Assembly (NCBI GenBank): GCA_028751875.1
Contig: CM054145.1
Span: forward strand, 39,974,714 to 40,038,713
From: Rapana venosa
Taxonomy: Eukaryota; Mollusca; Gastropoda; Neogastropoda; Muricidae
Length of the DNA stretch: 64,000 nt
Direction of reading: 5' to 3'
Shown here piece after piece: positions 37,487 through 48,092 of the stretch. Under the pieces are notes generated by a model that made no database searches, was not told the DNA's origin, and saw only the letters and a program-made list of their open reading frames with translations. Each line of letters starts with the position of its first letter. Within the stretch, counting starts at the first letter, position 1. The position numbers were made by a program, and so were the translations under genes.

Positions 37487-40400
37487 GAACTTGGAAGCGC
37501 TATATCTTCAAGACAAATCAGAGCGCTTGACAAATCAGAGCTCAGTTGACACACACATGAAACAGACATATCCATATCACCCATGACCCAATTAAAGTGG
37601 AGAAAAGATTGTATTCTGACATAGACTGAATAGAGAGAAATCTCAATGGAGTGAAAAAACTTGGCCCTGAGACTCTCAATCAGAAACTGGGCAAAGATTT
37701 AAGCTTGACACAACAACAACATCATAATATCATCACAAGACAAAAAAAAGAAAAAGATAGAATAATAGCACTAAGACACTCGATAAAAAAATTCTCCCAT
37801 GAATCCTCCAAGATTAAAACAGACAGTAATCCAGCACCAACCAAATCCAATCCATCCAACCAACCAACCAACCAACCAACCAACCAACCAGAGAAACCAT
37901 ATTATCAGGCCTGTCACCTCATTGAATATGATGTCCCAGATTACAGCTGTGTGACTATATAACACAGCTTGAAACATGATTAAAATCAACTCTTATGTCC
38001 CTCCTTGTATCAATGCCCTGGCCAACCATACTTGCCAAACCAGAATGGTCACGGCAATGGGGAGAACCACATAAACAACACATAAAATGAGAGAAAACAA
38101 ATACTTGACACCTCGAAACCAACCACATTGCTGCTTAAATCATGTTAAACAGTTACAGTGTGTTAAAACTTTTTATCAGATGGAAAATGCCACATCTCTC
38201 AGAAAATCTCAGCACAGTGGTGGAGAGACCATAATAACTGTACTCCACAACAGTCATCTTACTTGACCTGCCTTTTCCCTGATTGTACCGAGAAGTCATT
38301 GGACTAGTGGCCTAGTGGCCTGAATTTTTCAGACAGTGTGTCCAGTGCAAGTTGAACAGACATGAGTGACATAGTGGGCACGTTTGTGCCTACCATGCCA
38401 CCAACTACAGCAGGCCTACTCTTCTACCGGACAGAGATGGATCTTTAAGTACATGGGGAAAAAATCTCAAATGGACAACAGAGCAAGGATTTGAACCTGT
38501 GCAGCACTCTAACTGCTAGTTTCATGCCTAAATAATCACACGGAGTAAAATTTTGAACACACAGCTGAGAGAAACACCATGACATCTATCATTGTTCTTT
38601 TTTCTGTCTATGAGTTCAATATCTGATCCTTCAGTAAGTATATGTGAATTGCATGGCGGGTCAAACTACTGTTTTAGTGGATTTTTAGGCAGATGCCTCA
38701 TAGCATGCATGAACGATTCAACATGCAATGACACCTCTTCAGGAAAAAACTTAAACTAATACTTTGCAGGGTTTGAGTACACTATATTTTGGGGCTGACA
38801 CCCTGCAGCCCATGACCTGTCACTACATCAAGCCTCCCGCCTTGCTGCAGACAGACGTCTGTGTCTCCCCACAACGCCAAAAGGCACTAGCGGCAGATGA
38901 AAGAAGAAAGAAGAAGATATTTTGGGGCGTACTGAAAAAAACCAAAACTGCCACAGTTGACTGCATAATGTTCAGTAATGCGCAACTTACCTGGTCGCCC
39001 TTTGCCAAACAGCATACTGTGAGTGATTTCGTCCTCGGATGTAGCAGTCGCTTTATGTTCACCATTGAACACACACCGCAGTCCAACTTTAGTTAGTCCA
39101 GGGTCCAACAGCCATTCATTATCGGAACGTTTGTACGTCCCTGTAGAATAACATGAAAATACTTGGTTACTTGGACTGTGCAGACATCTTTAGTTGCAAA
39201 GTTTAAATACATCTCACATAACATTCTTGATCTACTTATCATTAATGTTAATCATTAATATTGATATTATTTATTTATTTTTAATATTGATATTTACATT
39301 AATATTCATCATCATCATTAGCCATTACACCCAGCGGTGTGTAGGGCAGCAACAAAGCGCTTCCACTCCTGCCTATTCTGGGCCAACCTAGTCATTGATC
39401 CCCAAGAGTGCTGCATGGCCTTCATCTCACTTTCTACAGTTCTTCTCCACGTTGCTTTTGGTCTTCCTTTCTTTCTCCTTCCTTCTGGGGCTCCAGTGCA
39501 ATGCTGTTCTTGTGATTGACTGTGGGTCTCTTCAGAGGATGTTCCCAATCCACTTCCACCGTTGTCTGGTGATGATGGTTCCCATGACATTAATATTGAT
39601 ATATTAATTATATTAATAATTAATATTGTTAAAATTAAATAACAACAGGATGCTACTATATGGTTAAGATTTTGATTTTCTATTGAAACTAATTTCTTCT
39701 TGAATTGTCAAATAGTTAGGTGTTTGCTCTAGTCACATATAACCGTATGGAATCTTTACTTTTCACTAGTTTTTTATGGCTGTTTCAAGAGATAGCACAT
39801 GATAACTTTGAAGACCTAGAGTGGTAGCTGTGAAAATATTTATACACACATGCATGCATGCATGCACACACGCATGCATGCACACATGCAGGGACACATG
39901 CATGCATGTGCACATGCATGCATGCGCGCACACACTTACACTTACACACACTCACAGATAGATATAAAGTCAGGCAGACTGATAAAAGCACTTATGCATG
40001 CATGTGCATTTATGGTCATGCATGCAAACATTTATAAAGAAAACAAAGATCAATATATACAAAGGCAGAACTCACAAAGGTTCAAACCATGCACAACAAA
40101 CACAGATCATTAAGACCATTGCTCCTGATAAACCCCTCAGAAAAAACACTATCAAGGAGCAACAATTAGAAGATGGTCCATTAATGATGTTGATTTTAAA
40201 TTTTAAAGAAAAGATGTTGTTTTGTTTATCAAAATCATTTACATCATTATGAATTTAATTATTACAGATTAAACCTTAGTGAAAGAGAAGACACACACAT
40301 TCCTCAGCTAGAGCTGAAAGGATTACCAATGATGAGATTTTGGGTATGCAACCATTTTGCCCACAATTAAGGTAGCTGCATTCTGATTTTAGGGATATAT

Positions 40401-41903
40401 GATAATATACTATGGCTGTTTGTGGCTGAAAGGTGTAACATACCTATCTAGAAATCGAGAGATTCATAGTTCGCATCTGCTCTACTCTAGTCTTTTGGAT
40501 GAAATCTCCCATCAACATTATGCTCTACTAATTTGTGACAGAGAGTTTACATATCAATTTCAAACAAAATTAATCTTTACAAAATGATCATACTGTAAAC
40601 AATCGTTGCAAAAAAGCATGAACAAAAAGACAGCAATTTGCGCATCCAAATGCATAAGAAAGGATCTAGTGTTTTCTAACATGATCATAACAGTGTAAAA
40701 AGGAACGGGGTAAGATGGTTTCGATGTTCAACTGCCTAACAAGTAAACTGTAACATTCTGGGTTCAAACCCCAGCCTTGCCCTTTCTTACCAGTTTGATG
40801 GGAAAAACAAACTGAATGTCAAGTCTTTCGGAGAAGACTCTAAACCAGTAGGACTTGCGTGTTTACATACTTGTACAAATCAAAAGGATCCATGACACTT
40901 GACAGTTGAAATTTGAAAAAAGCAGGGAGGTACCTCCCGACTGTCCTGGCAAAATTGTTAGGTTCAATACCCAACTGTGTCCCCAAAGTTGGAGTGCAGC
41001 TACCTTAATTGTAGGGAGAAAATGGTCCTGTATACACAAAGCTTACCATTTGTGAACCTTGGAGCTCTAGTTGAGGAATGAAAGAAAAAGAAATAATATT
41101 GCCAGGTTGGTAAAGAAAGCTTAGGTCTGATATTGCACCCAAACATACATTGATGTTGCTACCTTCCACAACCCCCCCCCCCTCTTCCAAAGAAAAAACC
41201 CCAATGACAAGAAAAACAACAACAATAACAACAATAGCAACAATGCACACACACACAAACAACACAAATGCAAACACAAAACAAAATAAAACACCAACAA
41301 AAAACTCACACAGAGAAACCCCAAACAAATCAACCATATACACAAAACCAAATGAATCATTATGAACTCTAAAAAATATTAAAGATAGGCATGCAAAATG
41401 GAGGGGGATGGGGGGGGGGGGGGGGGGGGGGGGGGTGGACTTCACCTACTATTCAGTTGAAAATTCTTTCGAGATTGCAGCTCCCTACAAATGCAAAATC
41501 AGGATCAGTGTTTCTTCCAACACCAAAATGCACACTATAAGTATAACACACATATCTGCATGCACACACACATCAGTGTTTCAACCCCCCCCCCACCCCC
41601 CCCCCCCCCCCCCTCCACCCCCACCCCACCCCGGCAGAAGTACTTCTGATGAGACTATAAACCAAAGCCCTGTGTGTGAATGCACACAGAACATCTTGTG
41701 CACCTGTTAAAACCTGTTCCTCTTTTTGGAAGAGTAGGCCACTGTGTGCCGGTGGGAACGACAAAATTTACAAAACTGCATACACACAAGGACTGGATGT
41801 AAAAAAAAAAAGTCCTTGAGTGCTTATTCCATAATCCTTGAAATAAAAGAATAAAATAAAAATAAAATAAATAAACACACACACAAATACATAATATGTA
41901 ATG

Positions 41904-41949
<46 letters not shown>

Positions 41950-44236
41950 TCCAATCCATCTTAACTATGTGTTGGCGGAGACAGGTGCAAGTCGTACAGT
42001 CTACCGACATACTGTATAACTATCAGAGACTTAGCTCTGACCTGGCAAACAGCTGGTGTAGATAAGATGGACATCAATACACACATATCTGAATGTGCAT
42101 ATATATACAGAATATATGACTTAATAGGACTGGTTGCAAAATCTTCAGTGGTGCCCCAGTGGTCTACAAGACTGTGTTGTATGTGAAGGTGAAGCTATGC
42201 AATATGACTCACATGGGTAAGGCCTCATGCTACGCCAGTTGTTGGGCCATATCTCAGCAGCTGGATAGTCAGGGTTTTCTGGGTCGGGGATGTATCTCAG
42301 TCTTGAGGACCAGTCAGGACCAGCTCTGAAAAATTATGTACAGACTGAAATAAAATTGAGCACATACTTGTCATAGAGCTAGGCTGGTTCCTCTTCTCGG
42401 GGCAAAGAAAGATGGATAAAAAAGAAAGAAGAAGACATTAATTAATATATGCAGATTTACAGACACAAACAGACACAGACACACACACAGAAACACACAC
42501 ACACAGACACAGACAGACACACACACGCACGAGAAAGAGCAAAAGTATGAGAGAGAGAGAGAGACCCAACCAGCTAGCCAGCCAGCCAGACACACAACCA
42601 CATAAACAGAAAAGCAAACATTAAGACTCTGAGACTAATAGACAGATACAAGGAAAAGGAAGACAAAAGAGACAGAAGTGACATACACATTGTACCCAAA
42701 AATATACTCAAGAAGACGTGACCCCCCCACCCCCCCAAAAAACAAACAAACAACCCAACCAACCAAACAAAAACACAACAAAAACCAGCAAACAACAACA
42801 ATAGCAACAACAACAACAACAAAAACAAACAACAAAACTAAAGATCCTAAACCACCCCCCCCCCCCCCCCCAACTAAAGATCATCTAAAAACAAAACAAA
42901 ACAACAAGAAAACAAAAGCAAAAACACCCAAACACCCCAAAAGAAACAAAACCAACAAAGCACATACAAAAAACCAAAACCACTCAACTAGAACCCCCTT
43001 CCCCATCCCTCCAAAAATAAAACAAAATAACAAAAAACAACTTCAACCATAACCACAATACACACCTAAGCCAGAAACAAATCATCAAGAGAGACACCAA
43101 CCAACCTACCAGCTCTAACTCAAACACAGCTTCATAAGGAGTTTAAACACCAGTACTCACTCAGTGGGCTGAGGGTCTATATATTGACCATGGGGCACCC
43201 AGTCCATATCCGTGCCATAGTTGTGGGCAATGTACCTCCGGCCCCTTGGCTTGTACTTGGGCGGATCACTGTGTTGGTTGTGAAGTAAAGGAAAGTGGCG
43301 GCGCTCACGTTCTGAAAAGAACACAACAACAAGGGGAAAAGAAGTGAGGATTAAACTTAAAGGTACAGGAAAAATAACAGACTGAAAACGAAATCTTAAA
43401 AATTTTGTAATCACAAAAAAAAAAAGAAAATCCAGTAAGCAGCCACCTAACTTTGGTAATCAATATAAACCTAGTGAATGAAAAATATACAACAGAGTAT
43501 GTTAGTTTTTTAAATTTTAAAGTTGATCTTGTACCAAGATTTTATAAAGGATTTAAGAGGTAAAAAACCTAAACAAAAAACCAAACATTAACTGGCATAT
43601 ATGTGTAATTCTCATAAATAAATTTTATACACTTTTTGCTCAAACACCACAAACATTAGAGGATCTACAGCCACAATCCATTCTGATGCTCTATTCATTC
43701 ATTTATGTATATGTTGTAGTCATGTAAGTAACTGGGGGGGGGGGGGGGGGGGGGGGGGGTAGGGGGGGGGGGGGGGGGGGGGATACAGACTTTTATCACC
43801 ACATCCCAGCAAAAGAATAAAAATTCTTTCTTCCTCACTGCAATCTCTGTCCACCTTCTCACCAAATTGTGCACGCACATGCGTGCGCGCGCGACACACA
43901 CACACACACACACGTTTTATATCACTGATAGTGAAAAGAGGTAAAATCTGAAGAACACACACACACACACACACACGCGCGCGCGCACGAGCACCTCCCC
44001 CCCCCCCCCCCCCCCCCCCACCGCAAGCACCCACACACAGCGAGTTGTAAAGCATAAAAGACTTATTACACCTCGTCTTCTTTGTGTAACCGAATGAATG
44101 TAGATGAGAGCAAACTAGCCATAATCTGCCAATGATCGAAATACCTCAACAACAAAGAACCCTGCTCAACTCATGTTTATTTGGTAAACGCACCTTTCTT
44201 GCCCACTTTCCCGACTTCTGTGGTTACATGAAGCAT
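32080..44236 (-). CDS. Unrecognised 258-aa protein, seven exons
   Basis: Exons 44236-44194, 43311-43161, 42325-42213, 39140-38991, 36918-36795, 34856-34791 and 32209-32080 total 777 nt, and all six junctions keep frame with good GT-AG sites. I do not recognise the family with certainty. The protein is basic and Tyr/Pro/Trp-rich, without signal peptide or membrane segment. Striking short motifs are KYKPRGRRYIAHNYGTDMDW, IPDPENPDYPAAEIWPNNW, APSFHKMGSTRAVTRYG and LEGWKPATPLP; the C terminus is Lys/Glu-rich and helical-looking. Motif-rich, domain-poor proteins of this size are typical of axonemal or sperm microtubule inner proteins, so a ciliary role is a guess. Weak RFX/X-box-like words (GTTGCCTAACAAAC and GTTGCTAGGAAATT) occur near the start. 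Introns hold many repeats and a 321-codon plus-strand ORF. The alternative is a lineage-specific protein. Confidence 0.8.
32515..32690 (+). repeat. SINE-A copy, head to core, 3'-truncated
   Basis: GGGATAGCCCGTGGTTAAGC, CCTGGAGTTAACATC and CAAAGTCCTTCAATAAGAGT, ending CAACATCTT at a (TC)n run just upstream of the 321-codon ORF. Confidence 0.65.
32807..33772 (+). CDS. Single-exon ORF of 321 codons, possibly mobile-element-linked
   Basis: It is an uninterrupted plus-strand frame lying antisense inside the last intron of the 258-aa gene. Residues ~20-72 (SWKVCGEGEQTTVVLRLK, then PVYFRRKLPSQTNRDRRR) resemble, from memory, the N termini of many uncharacterised invertebrate proteins linked to mobile elements. 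Residues ~70-110 are an Arg/Glu-rich repeat (EERRRAEERRQA units of 12) likely to form a charged helix. The rest is acidic, with EYLDQIRDAGYSGDTIKNYV and a Cys pair (SCSCGH). There is no intron, no signal peptide and no nearby poly(A) signal that I could tie to it. It may be an intact element gene, a domesticated gene or a recent insertion. No known catalytic domain was recognised. Confidence 0.6.
   Translation: MPVVGLPTMLEVTLGALLQQHCITSWKVCGEGEQTTVVLRLKAGSSDGNMAGQQTPVYFRRKLPSQTNRDRRRTEERRQAEERRRAEERRQAEERRRAEERRQTEERQEDKASALLASENLPSLFMPTPPITQSVSHTNTLASPNHMPSQSLLPTHDYRCASGAVTVLEADTVAEQQGGIDLVEVPVPDIMMEGEDCDEYLDQIRDAGYSGDTIKNYVGGLRNRSLQRNLRDVSRNNDFLHGYTSDEIPDTIICESEDMIFQFIWTDDTYNPADYFWFAKKNPRQLTQEEKDIYSSCSCGHLPIVTESKTELVLDWMFYML
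33825..34095. repeat. GT-rich then (GA)n low-complexity block
   Basis: Degenerate GT/GC repeats at 33825-34018 followed by (GA)n at 34019-34090, directly downstream of the 321-codon ORF. Confidence 0.9.
34791..34856 (-). CDS. 258-aa gene exon 6
   Basis: A 66-nt micro-exon: acceptor gtttacag|ACCAG and donor GCCCAG|gtgagt. It encodes PARPVRSPDTFIPLTPLANR. Confidence 0.82.
35470..35780 (+). repeat. SINE-B copy, strongly diverged
   Basis: TCTTGGGTTCAAATCCCATC (B box), CTTCTGAGATGACAAATTG, ATAAAGGAGCCCACAAACAA and AAAGAACAGAAGGGAGGTTC follow SINE-B order. Confidence 0.5.
36365..36770 (+). repeat. SINE-B copy, near full length
   Basis: tRNA-like head (CGGTGGTCTAGAGGTAACGC, GGTGGTTCGAATCC), core (AGTCTTTCGGATGAGTTGAT, then AAACCGAGGTCCCGTGTG), AAAGAACCCACGGCAACAAG, and CTCTCCCTGTAGAGCAGCCC with a CACGCAGAGAAATC end. 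The core is almost the same as in SINE-A, but the tail is different. From memory, similar repeats are common in gastropod genomes. Confidence 0.85.
36795..36918 (-). CDS. 258-aa gene exon 5
   Basis: Acceptor gtgttacag|CGACG and donor TATGG|gtatgt. It encodes MMNKRNDISEASPGDKSYQA, then YAPSFHKMGSTRAVTRYG. Confidence 0.88.
36975..37140 (+). repeat. Interspersed repeat F, copy 1
   Basis: TCAAGAGTATGGCTGCCTGT, ACTTCTCACCCAGTGTACAT and TCCCAGGTGGGATGAGTGAG. Other copies are at 57.8 and 61.7 kb. Confidence 0.7.
37205..37300 (-). repeat. GCGCT-family 3'-tail repeat
   Basis: Minus strand: GAGCGCTTTGATTTGTTGCT, then TTCAGCGCTATATAAATTCC and (ATT)n. A more diverged relative with (TAA)n lies at 37440-37540. 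Confidence 0.7.
37858..37891. repeat. (CCAA)n microsatellite
   Basis: About eight CCAA units within an A/C-rich stretch. Confidence 0.9.
38991..39140 (-). CDS. 258-aa gene exon 4
   Basis: Acceptor tattctacag|GGACG and donor GACCAG|gtaagt. It encodes TYKRSDNEWLLDPGLTKVGL, then EDEITHSMLFGKGRP. Confidence 0.88.
39307..39586 (-). mobile_element. 5'-truncated RTE-like LINE fragment with 11-bp target duplication
   Basis: The minus strand encodes the C-terminal end typical of RTE-type reverse transcriptases: GRRKKGRPKATWRRTVESEM, then RLAQNRQEWKRFVAAL. It is followed by a stop and an (ATG)n tail. ACATTAATATT occurs at 39296-39306 and 39587-39597, a perfect 11-bp target-site duplication. It is a dead 280-bp insertion in an intron of the 258-aa gene, on the same strand. 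Confidence 0.85.
40295..40400 (-). repeat. SINE-A tail type 2 block
   Basis: CTCAGCTAGAGCTGAAAGGA, ATTACCAATGATGAGATTTT and TTAAGGTAGCTGCATTCTGA, in reverse orientation and without core. Confidence 0.55.
40705..41090 (+). repeat. Interspersed repeat C followed by SINE-A tail type 2
   Basis: GGGTTCAAACCCCAGCCTTG (B-box-like), AACTGAATGTCAAGTCTTTC, GGAGAAGACTCTAAACCAGT and TACCTCCCGACTGTCCTGGC. It then runs into the tail type 2 block (GTGCAGCTACCTTAATTGTA, CCTTGGAGCTCTAGTTGAGG). The same tail is therefore attached to two different bodies. Confidence 0.65.
41640..41870 (+). repeat. SINE-A copy, tail type 1
   Basis: Core GTACTTCTGATGAGACTATA, TTTGGAAGAGTAGGCCACTG, and tail with AAATAAAAGAATAAAATAAA. 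Preceded by a poly-C tract at 41586-41612. Confidence 0.8.
42213..42325 (-). CDS. 258-aa gene exon 3
   Basis: Acceptor tttttcag|AGCTGG and donor CCCAT|gtgagt. It encodes AGPDWSSRLRYIPDPENPDY, then PNNWRSMRPYP. Confidence 0.85.
43161..43311 (-). CDS. 258-aa gene exon 2
   Basis: Acceptor cttttcag|AACGTG and donor CACTGA|gtgagt. It encodes RERRHFPLLHNQ, then YKPRGRRYIAHNYGTDMDW and IDPQPTE. Confidence 0.85.
43734..44020. repeat. Poly-G, (CA)n, (CG)n, poly-C mirror block
   Basis: G-only runs at 43734-43781 (one TA break), (CA)n at 43893-43912, (CA)n-(CG)n at 43957-43988, and poly-C at 43997-44020. It lies in intron 1 of the 258-aa gene. Homopolymer lengths may be affected by assembly. Confidence 0.9.
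44194..44236 (-). CDS. 258-aa gene exon 1
   Basis: 14 codons (MLHVTTEVGKVGKK) plus one base; donor AAAG|gtgcgt. The next codon (GAA) is completed by exon 2, giving KKERERRHF. Confidence 0.7.
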
Positions 44237-45434
44237 GTTTCCGTTGCCTAACAAACTCTGTTAGCTCGAAATCCAACACCAATGAGAACAATACACAGCG
44301 CTGCTTTCTCCGTATAATTAGCACCGCATAACTTGTTCTACAGCTTCCAGCGGTGCCATATTGTAAATTCGTACACGCTGTTGCTAGGAAATTGTCCGTG
44401 TGTAGTTAGCTTTAGCCTAAAGTGGGCATTGTTTTTAACCGTTCTTTTATCAAATTTCTTATTTTTGCACAAATCAGATGCTCATAATCATATAGACATA
44501 TTACATTTTTAGGAAATTCTTGTAAACATTTCTTTTGTTTTAATCTTTGGGAAAATGTCGATGTGTTTATTTGACGTACCATTCAAGAATTGAACGGTTT
44601 GCAAATATAATTAGGAGGTAGGCTAAGGCTATCCTATGTGAAAGTGAACAGAACTGGAAAGACTGGAGCCTTCCATGAATATCTTCCTCAGTTTTGACCC
44701 TCCTTTAGGCTAACGCAATATGACGGATGCATTTGAAGATCATATCAATACAGTGGAAGATGAACCACCATAAACATTCGCTTTGCAGACGACAAACAGC
44801 CCGGCGAGCAGTAAACAAAAGACTGCACGGATTATCAACACACACTGGAAATTGGCCTCGAGAAGATCAACTAGGTCTAGATGCCCAGCCATAGTAATTA
44901 CCTAGGCTTAGGCCTAATGTGCCTAACAGTCAGACAGAATATCAGTTCACATATGCAAAGATCTGCTGATTTCAGTTTCAAAAAAAAAGAAGTTGGTTTT
45001 GTCAGTTGGCCTGGATGAAACAACTCTACAATTCATAGGCCTACTGAATGGACAGGAGAACTATTAGCAGGGATCCTGGCTTTGACCGGAATAGCCTAGT
45101 GGAATTTTGTAAATAACTATTCAGTGCGGTGACACGTGATTCGATCACAGCAGCCCTAGGCCTAGATTCCTAGAACCTATGTATATTTGCTTCTGTACAT
45201 ATCCATGTCTGTTGTTACAGTGTCAGTCATCATCATCATTTTGTTAAGCACAGATTACCCCCCCCCCCCCTCCCCATCTGATAGGCCTATGACCTTTTTT
45301 TGTGGATGGAAGGGCGTTAAACTGAGGAACTAATTAACCTACACACCACACACACACACACCACACACACACACACACACACACGCACGCACGCGCGCGC
45401 GCACACACACACACACACACAGATGACAGAATTT

Positions 45435-45548
45435 ACAGATGACAGAATTTACAAAACCGCACACACACGGGGACTAGATGTAAAAACAGCACACAAGTGC
45501 TTATTCCATTATCCTCGATATAAAAGAATAAAATAAATAAATAAATAA
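45435..45548 (+). repeat. SINE-A tail type 1 fragment
   Basis: ATTTACAAAACCGCACACAC, GGGGACTAGATGTAAAAACA and CAAGTGCTTATTCCATTATC. Confidence 0.75.
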
Positions 45549-45847
45549 CACACAGTAGATGTAATTCTGTAGGATGAAAACACTCTTTGCTATTTCCAAG
45601 TCTCTTGTACACAGCCCAGTTTTCGCGTTTCTTTAAAGTTCTTTGATAGTGTGTTCCCTAGTTGCATTTTTCAGCGTTACATTATTGTTTGAACACCAAT
45701 TTGTTACATGACTCTCTTTCCCTCTGTCTTCTATTGTTTTTGCTATAGGTCATTTTCCCCCTGTCTAATATCACTTTTAGTGAACAGACGTTACATACAA
45801 GAACGAACGAACGAACGAACGAAAACACACACACACACACACACACA

Positions 45848-46110
45848 CAGAGGCTTTTTTCTCTGGAGTTAACATCAGTGCCGACTCCACTCTCCCCAAA
45901 AGGCCTTCGGCAGGATGGGACTATAAACCGAAGTCCCATGTGCGAACGCACGCAGAACATCTTGCGCACACGTTAAACCCGTTTCACTTTTCGGAAGAGT
46001 AGGCCATTGTGTGCAGGTGGGAACGGATGACAAAATTTACAAAACTGTATACACAGGACTAGATGAAAAAAGCACACAAGTGCTTCTTCCATTATCCTCG
46101 AAATAAAACA
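45848..46110 (+). repeat. SINE-A copy, tail type 1
   Basis: CTCTGGAGTTAACATCAGTG, GGCCTTCGGCAGGATGGGAC (altered core), CGGAAGAGTAGGCCATTGTG and the tail. Confidence 0.8.
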
Positions 46111-47394
46111 CACATACACACACACACAAACTGGAGGAACTGATCCATCCATACATCGGTCATAACACCATTATGAAACAAAAAAAAAACTTCCGCCAAA
46201 ACTATTACATCATCAAACCGAAACCAAAATAAAACAAAATAACCCCAACAAATCTACCCCCCAACAAATCTACCCCCAACCCCTAACAACAAGAAGAAAC
46301 AAACAGCAATTAGCACCCCCTCCCCCCCCCCCTCGTGCCAACAGCAGCAACAAATCAAAACCAAACAAAAACAACAAAAGAGAAAAGCCCGAGCCCCCCT
46401 CCCCAACAACACCCCCCCCTCCCCCCTTAGAAATCCAACACCAAGAAAACAACTAAAAGTAAGCAGACAGACAATCAAAAACATCTGATGACAAAGTAAA
46501 CGAACTACATTTAATAAACACAGAAACGGGGTAATTTGTGGGAAACAATGAAGAAACAAGCCCAGGATCTGTCACTGCCCCGTCTTGGAACAGTGTGCAC
46601 GAACCATATCTTTCTTTTATTGATTATGAAAGAGTCCCAGCGAATTATACGATTTAGGGACCATGTTCTCTGAGAAACAATAGGCCAGGACTTATTGCTT
46701 GCGATCATGCGCGAATCACAGACATCCTGAATATTCAAGCCTAGGCTTAGGCCTATAGATCAGGGGCACAAACGCTCTCCTAGGCCAACATCTTGACTAC
46801 ACTGACTTTTCATAGCTTAAGAACCCTTCATATGATCGATAGTATGAACAGCATTATCTTACCCAGAATGTTATCGACACGCTGAAGTATAAACTCTACA
46901 ATAGGCCTAGCTGGGAAAATAACGATTGGATATGCAAAGGGCGACAACTTTTTTCTAAAGAATAGTATGTTGTTCGCTTAAAATGTTCAATGCTATAAAT
47001 CTGGGCATTATTGAAATGAAATATTTTACAACATTATAGATGAAAAATTGTTAACAAAATGTTGAAACAAATAAAATTTCTAAAGCAAAAAATGCATTTA
47101 AAAAATCAATATAAATATGGATATTTACTTGCCCTAGGATTGCTACTACTTTGTCTGAATAGTATAGTTTCTTGCTCATTGTAACGTCATCATCACGTCG
47201 TCATTTTATATGACTAATGAGTTTTAATCTCATCATCATTACACTTTTTGCGCCCGCTTAGGCGGGAGAATTACAACTATGTGAATAGAATACGCCAGTA
47301 TGTAAACTTAGGTTATGTAATGCTTGACCCGAGGGAATAGCACATGTTACGAATGTAGGTTAAAATCTGCCCGCTTCTGGAACCCCTTAGCCTA

Positions 47395-47515
47395 TTGTGA
47401 TATTTTAGGGTAGGCCTAGGCCTAGACGGATGGGAAGAGTTTTGATTATGGGGTAGGCCTATAATTTAGGCCTAGGCCTAGACTATTCAAAACAGTCTTA
47501 GGCCTAGATGGATGG
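47395..47515. repeat. TAGGCCTA-rich cluster
   Basis: The palindromic words AGGCCT and TAGGCCTAGGCCTAG recur within ~120 bp (47402-47425, 47452-47482, 47499-47511), denser than elsewhere in the window. Confidence 0.6.
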
Positions 47516-48092
47516 GATAGTTTTGTTAATGGGGTATCCTAGGTCTCCTAGTAGATTCAAACAGTTTCAAACACAGGCTAATCATTAGATAAATTATAAG
47601 GCATGTTGAACCTAGAAGAGCCAGACCTTTTCCAAATTATAGGATACATGCTGAGTAGTGGGTGTCAGCCACTCTATTTTATCAATATTTTTGTTGACAC
47701 TGCATTACCCAGTTGTTGCTTATTATATGATCATACACTCCTGAGTTTGTTCTGCCTGTAATTCTGAGGAGGCATACTCTCCCTGAAAAAGAGAAACCTA
47801 TTATGGCAAGAAATTGTAGGTTATCAGGTGTTGATATTTACAGAGTAGATCATGGACATTAGTAATTATAGTCGGGAAGAAGGGAATTTTGTGCCTGTAA
47901 TAGGACTGTGATAAATTTATTTGTTGTCCTGTCTAGATTATTCTAACACTTCTGTGATGCTTGCTTTCTATCTCCAACCAAGAAGGGACGTTCAAACTTC
48001 AGTTTATCAGAGGTGTTGCTAAATGCAAAGCCTCACCAGTTTCACCTGTCGACATTACCAAGTTTGATGTTAGCTGCCGTTCCCAACGATAG

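Larger units (their letters stand above)
44237..47980. other. Upstream intergenic region of the 258-aa gene
   Basis: It starts with a likely promoter zone. No plus-strand gene is supported. It is rich in the word TAGGCCTA (for example 44895, 45028, 45167, 46745, 47410, 47456-47480, 47500). It also holds (CA)n with CGCG at 45347-45420, two SINE-A copies and a C-rich low-complexity stretch at 46250-46440. Confidence 0.5.

Noticed and set aside
44721..44775. Short plus-strand frame (MTDAFEDHINTVEDEPP) divergent from the 258-aa gene
   Set aside because: Eighteen codons including the stop, no donor of quality and no downstream exon.
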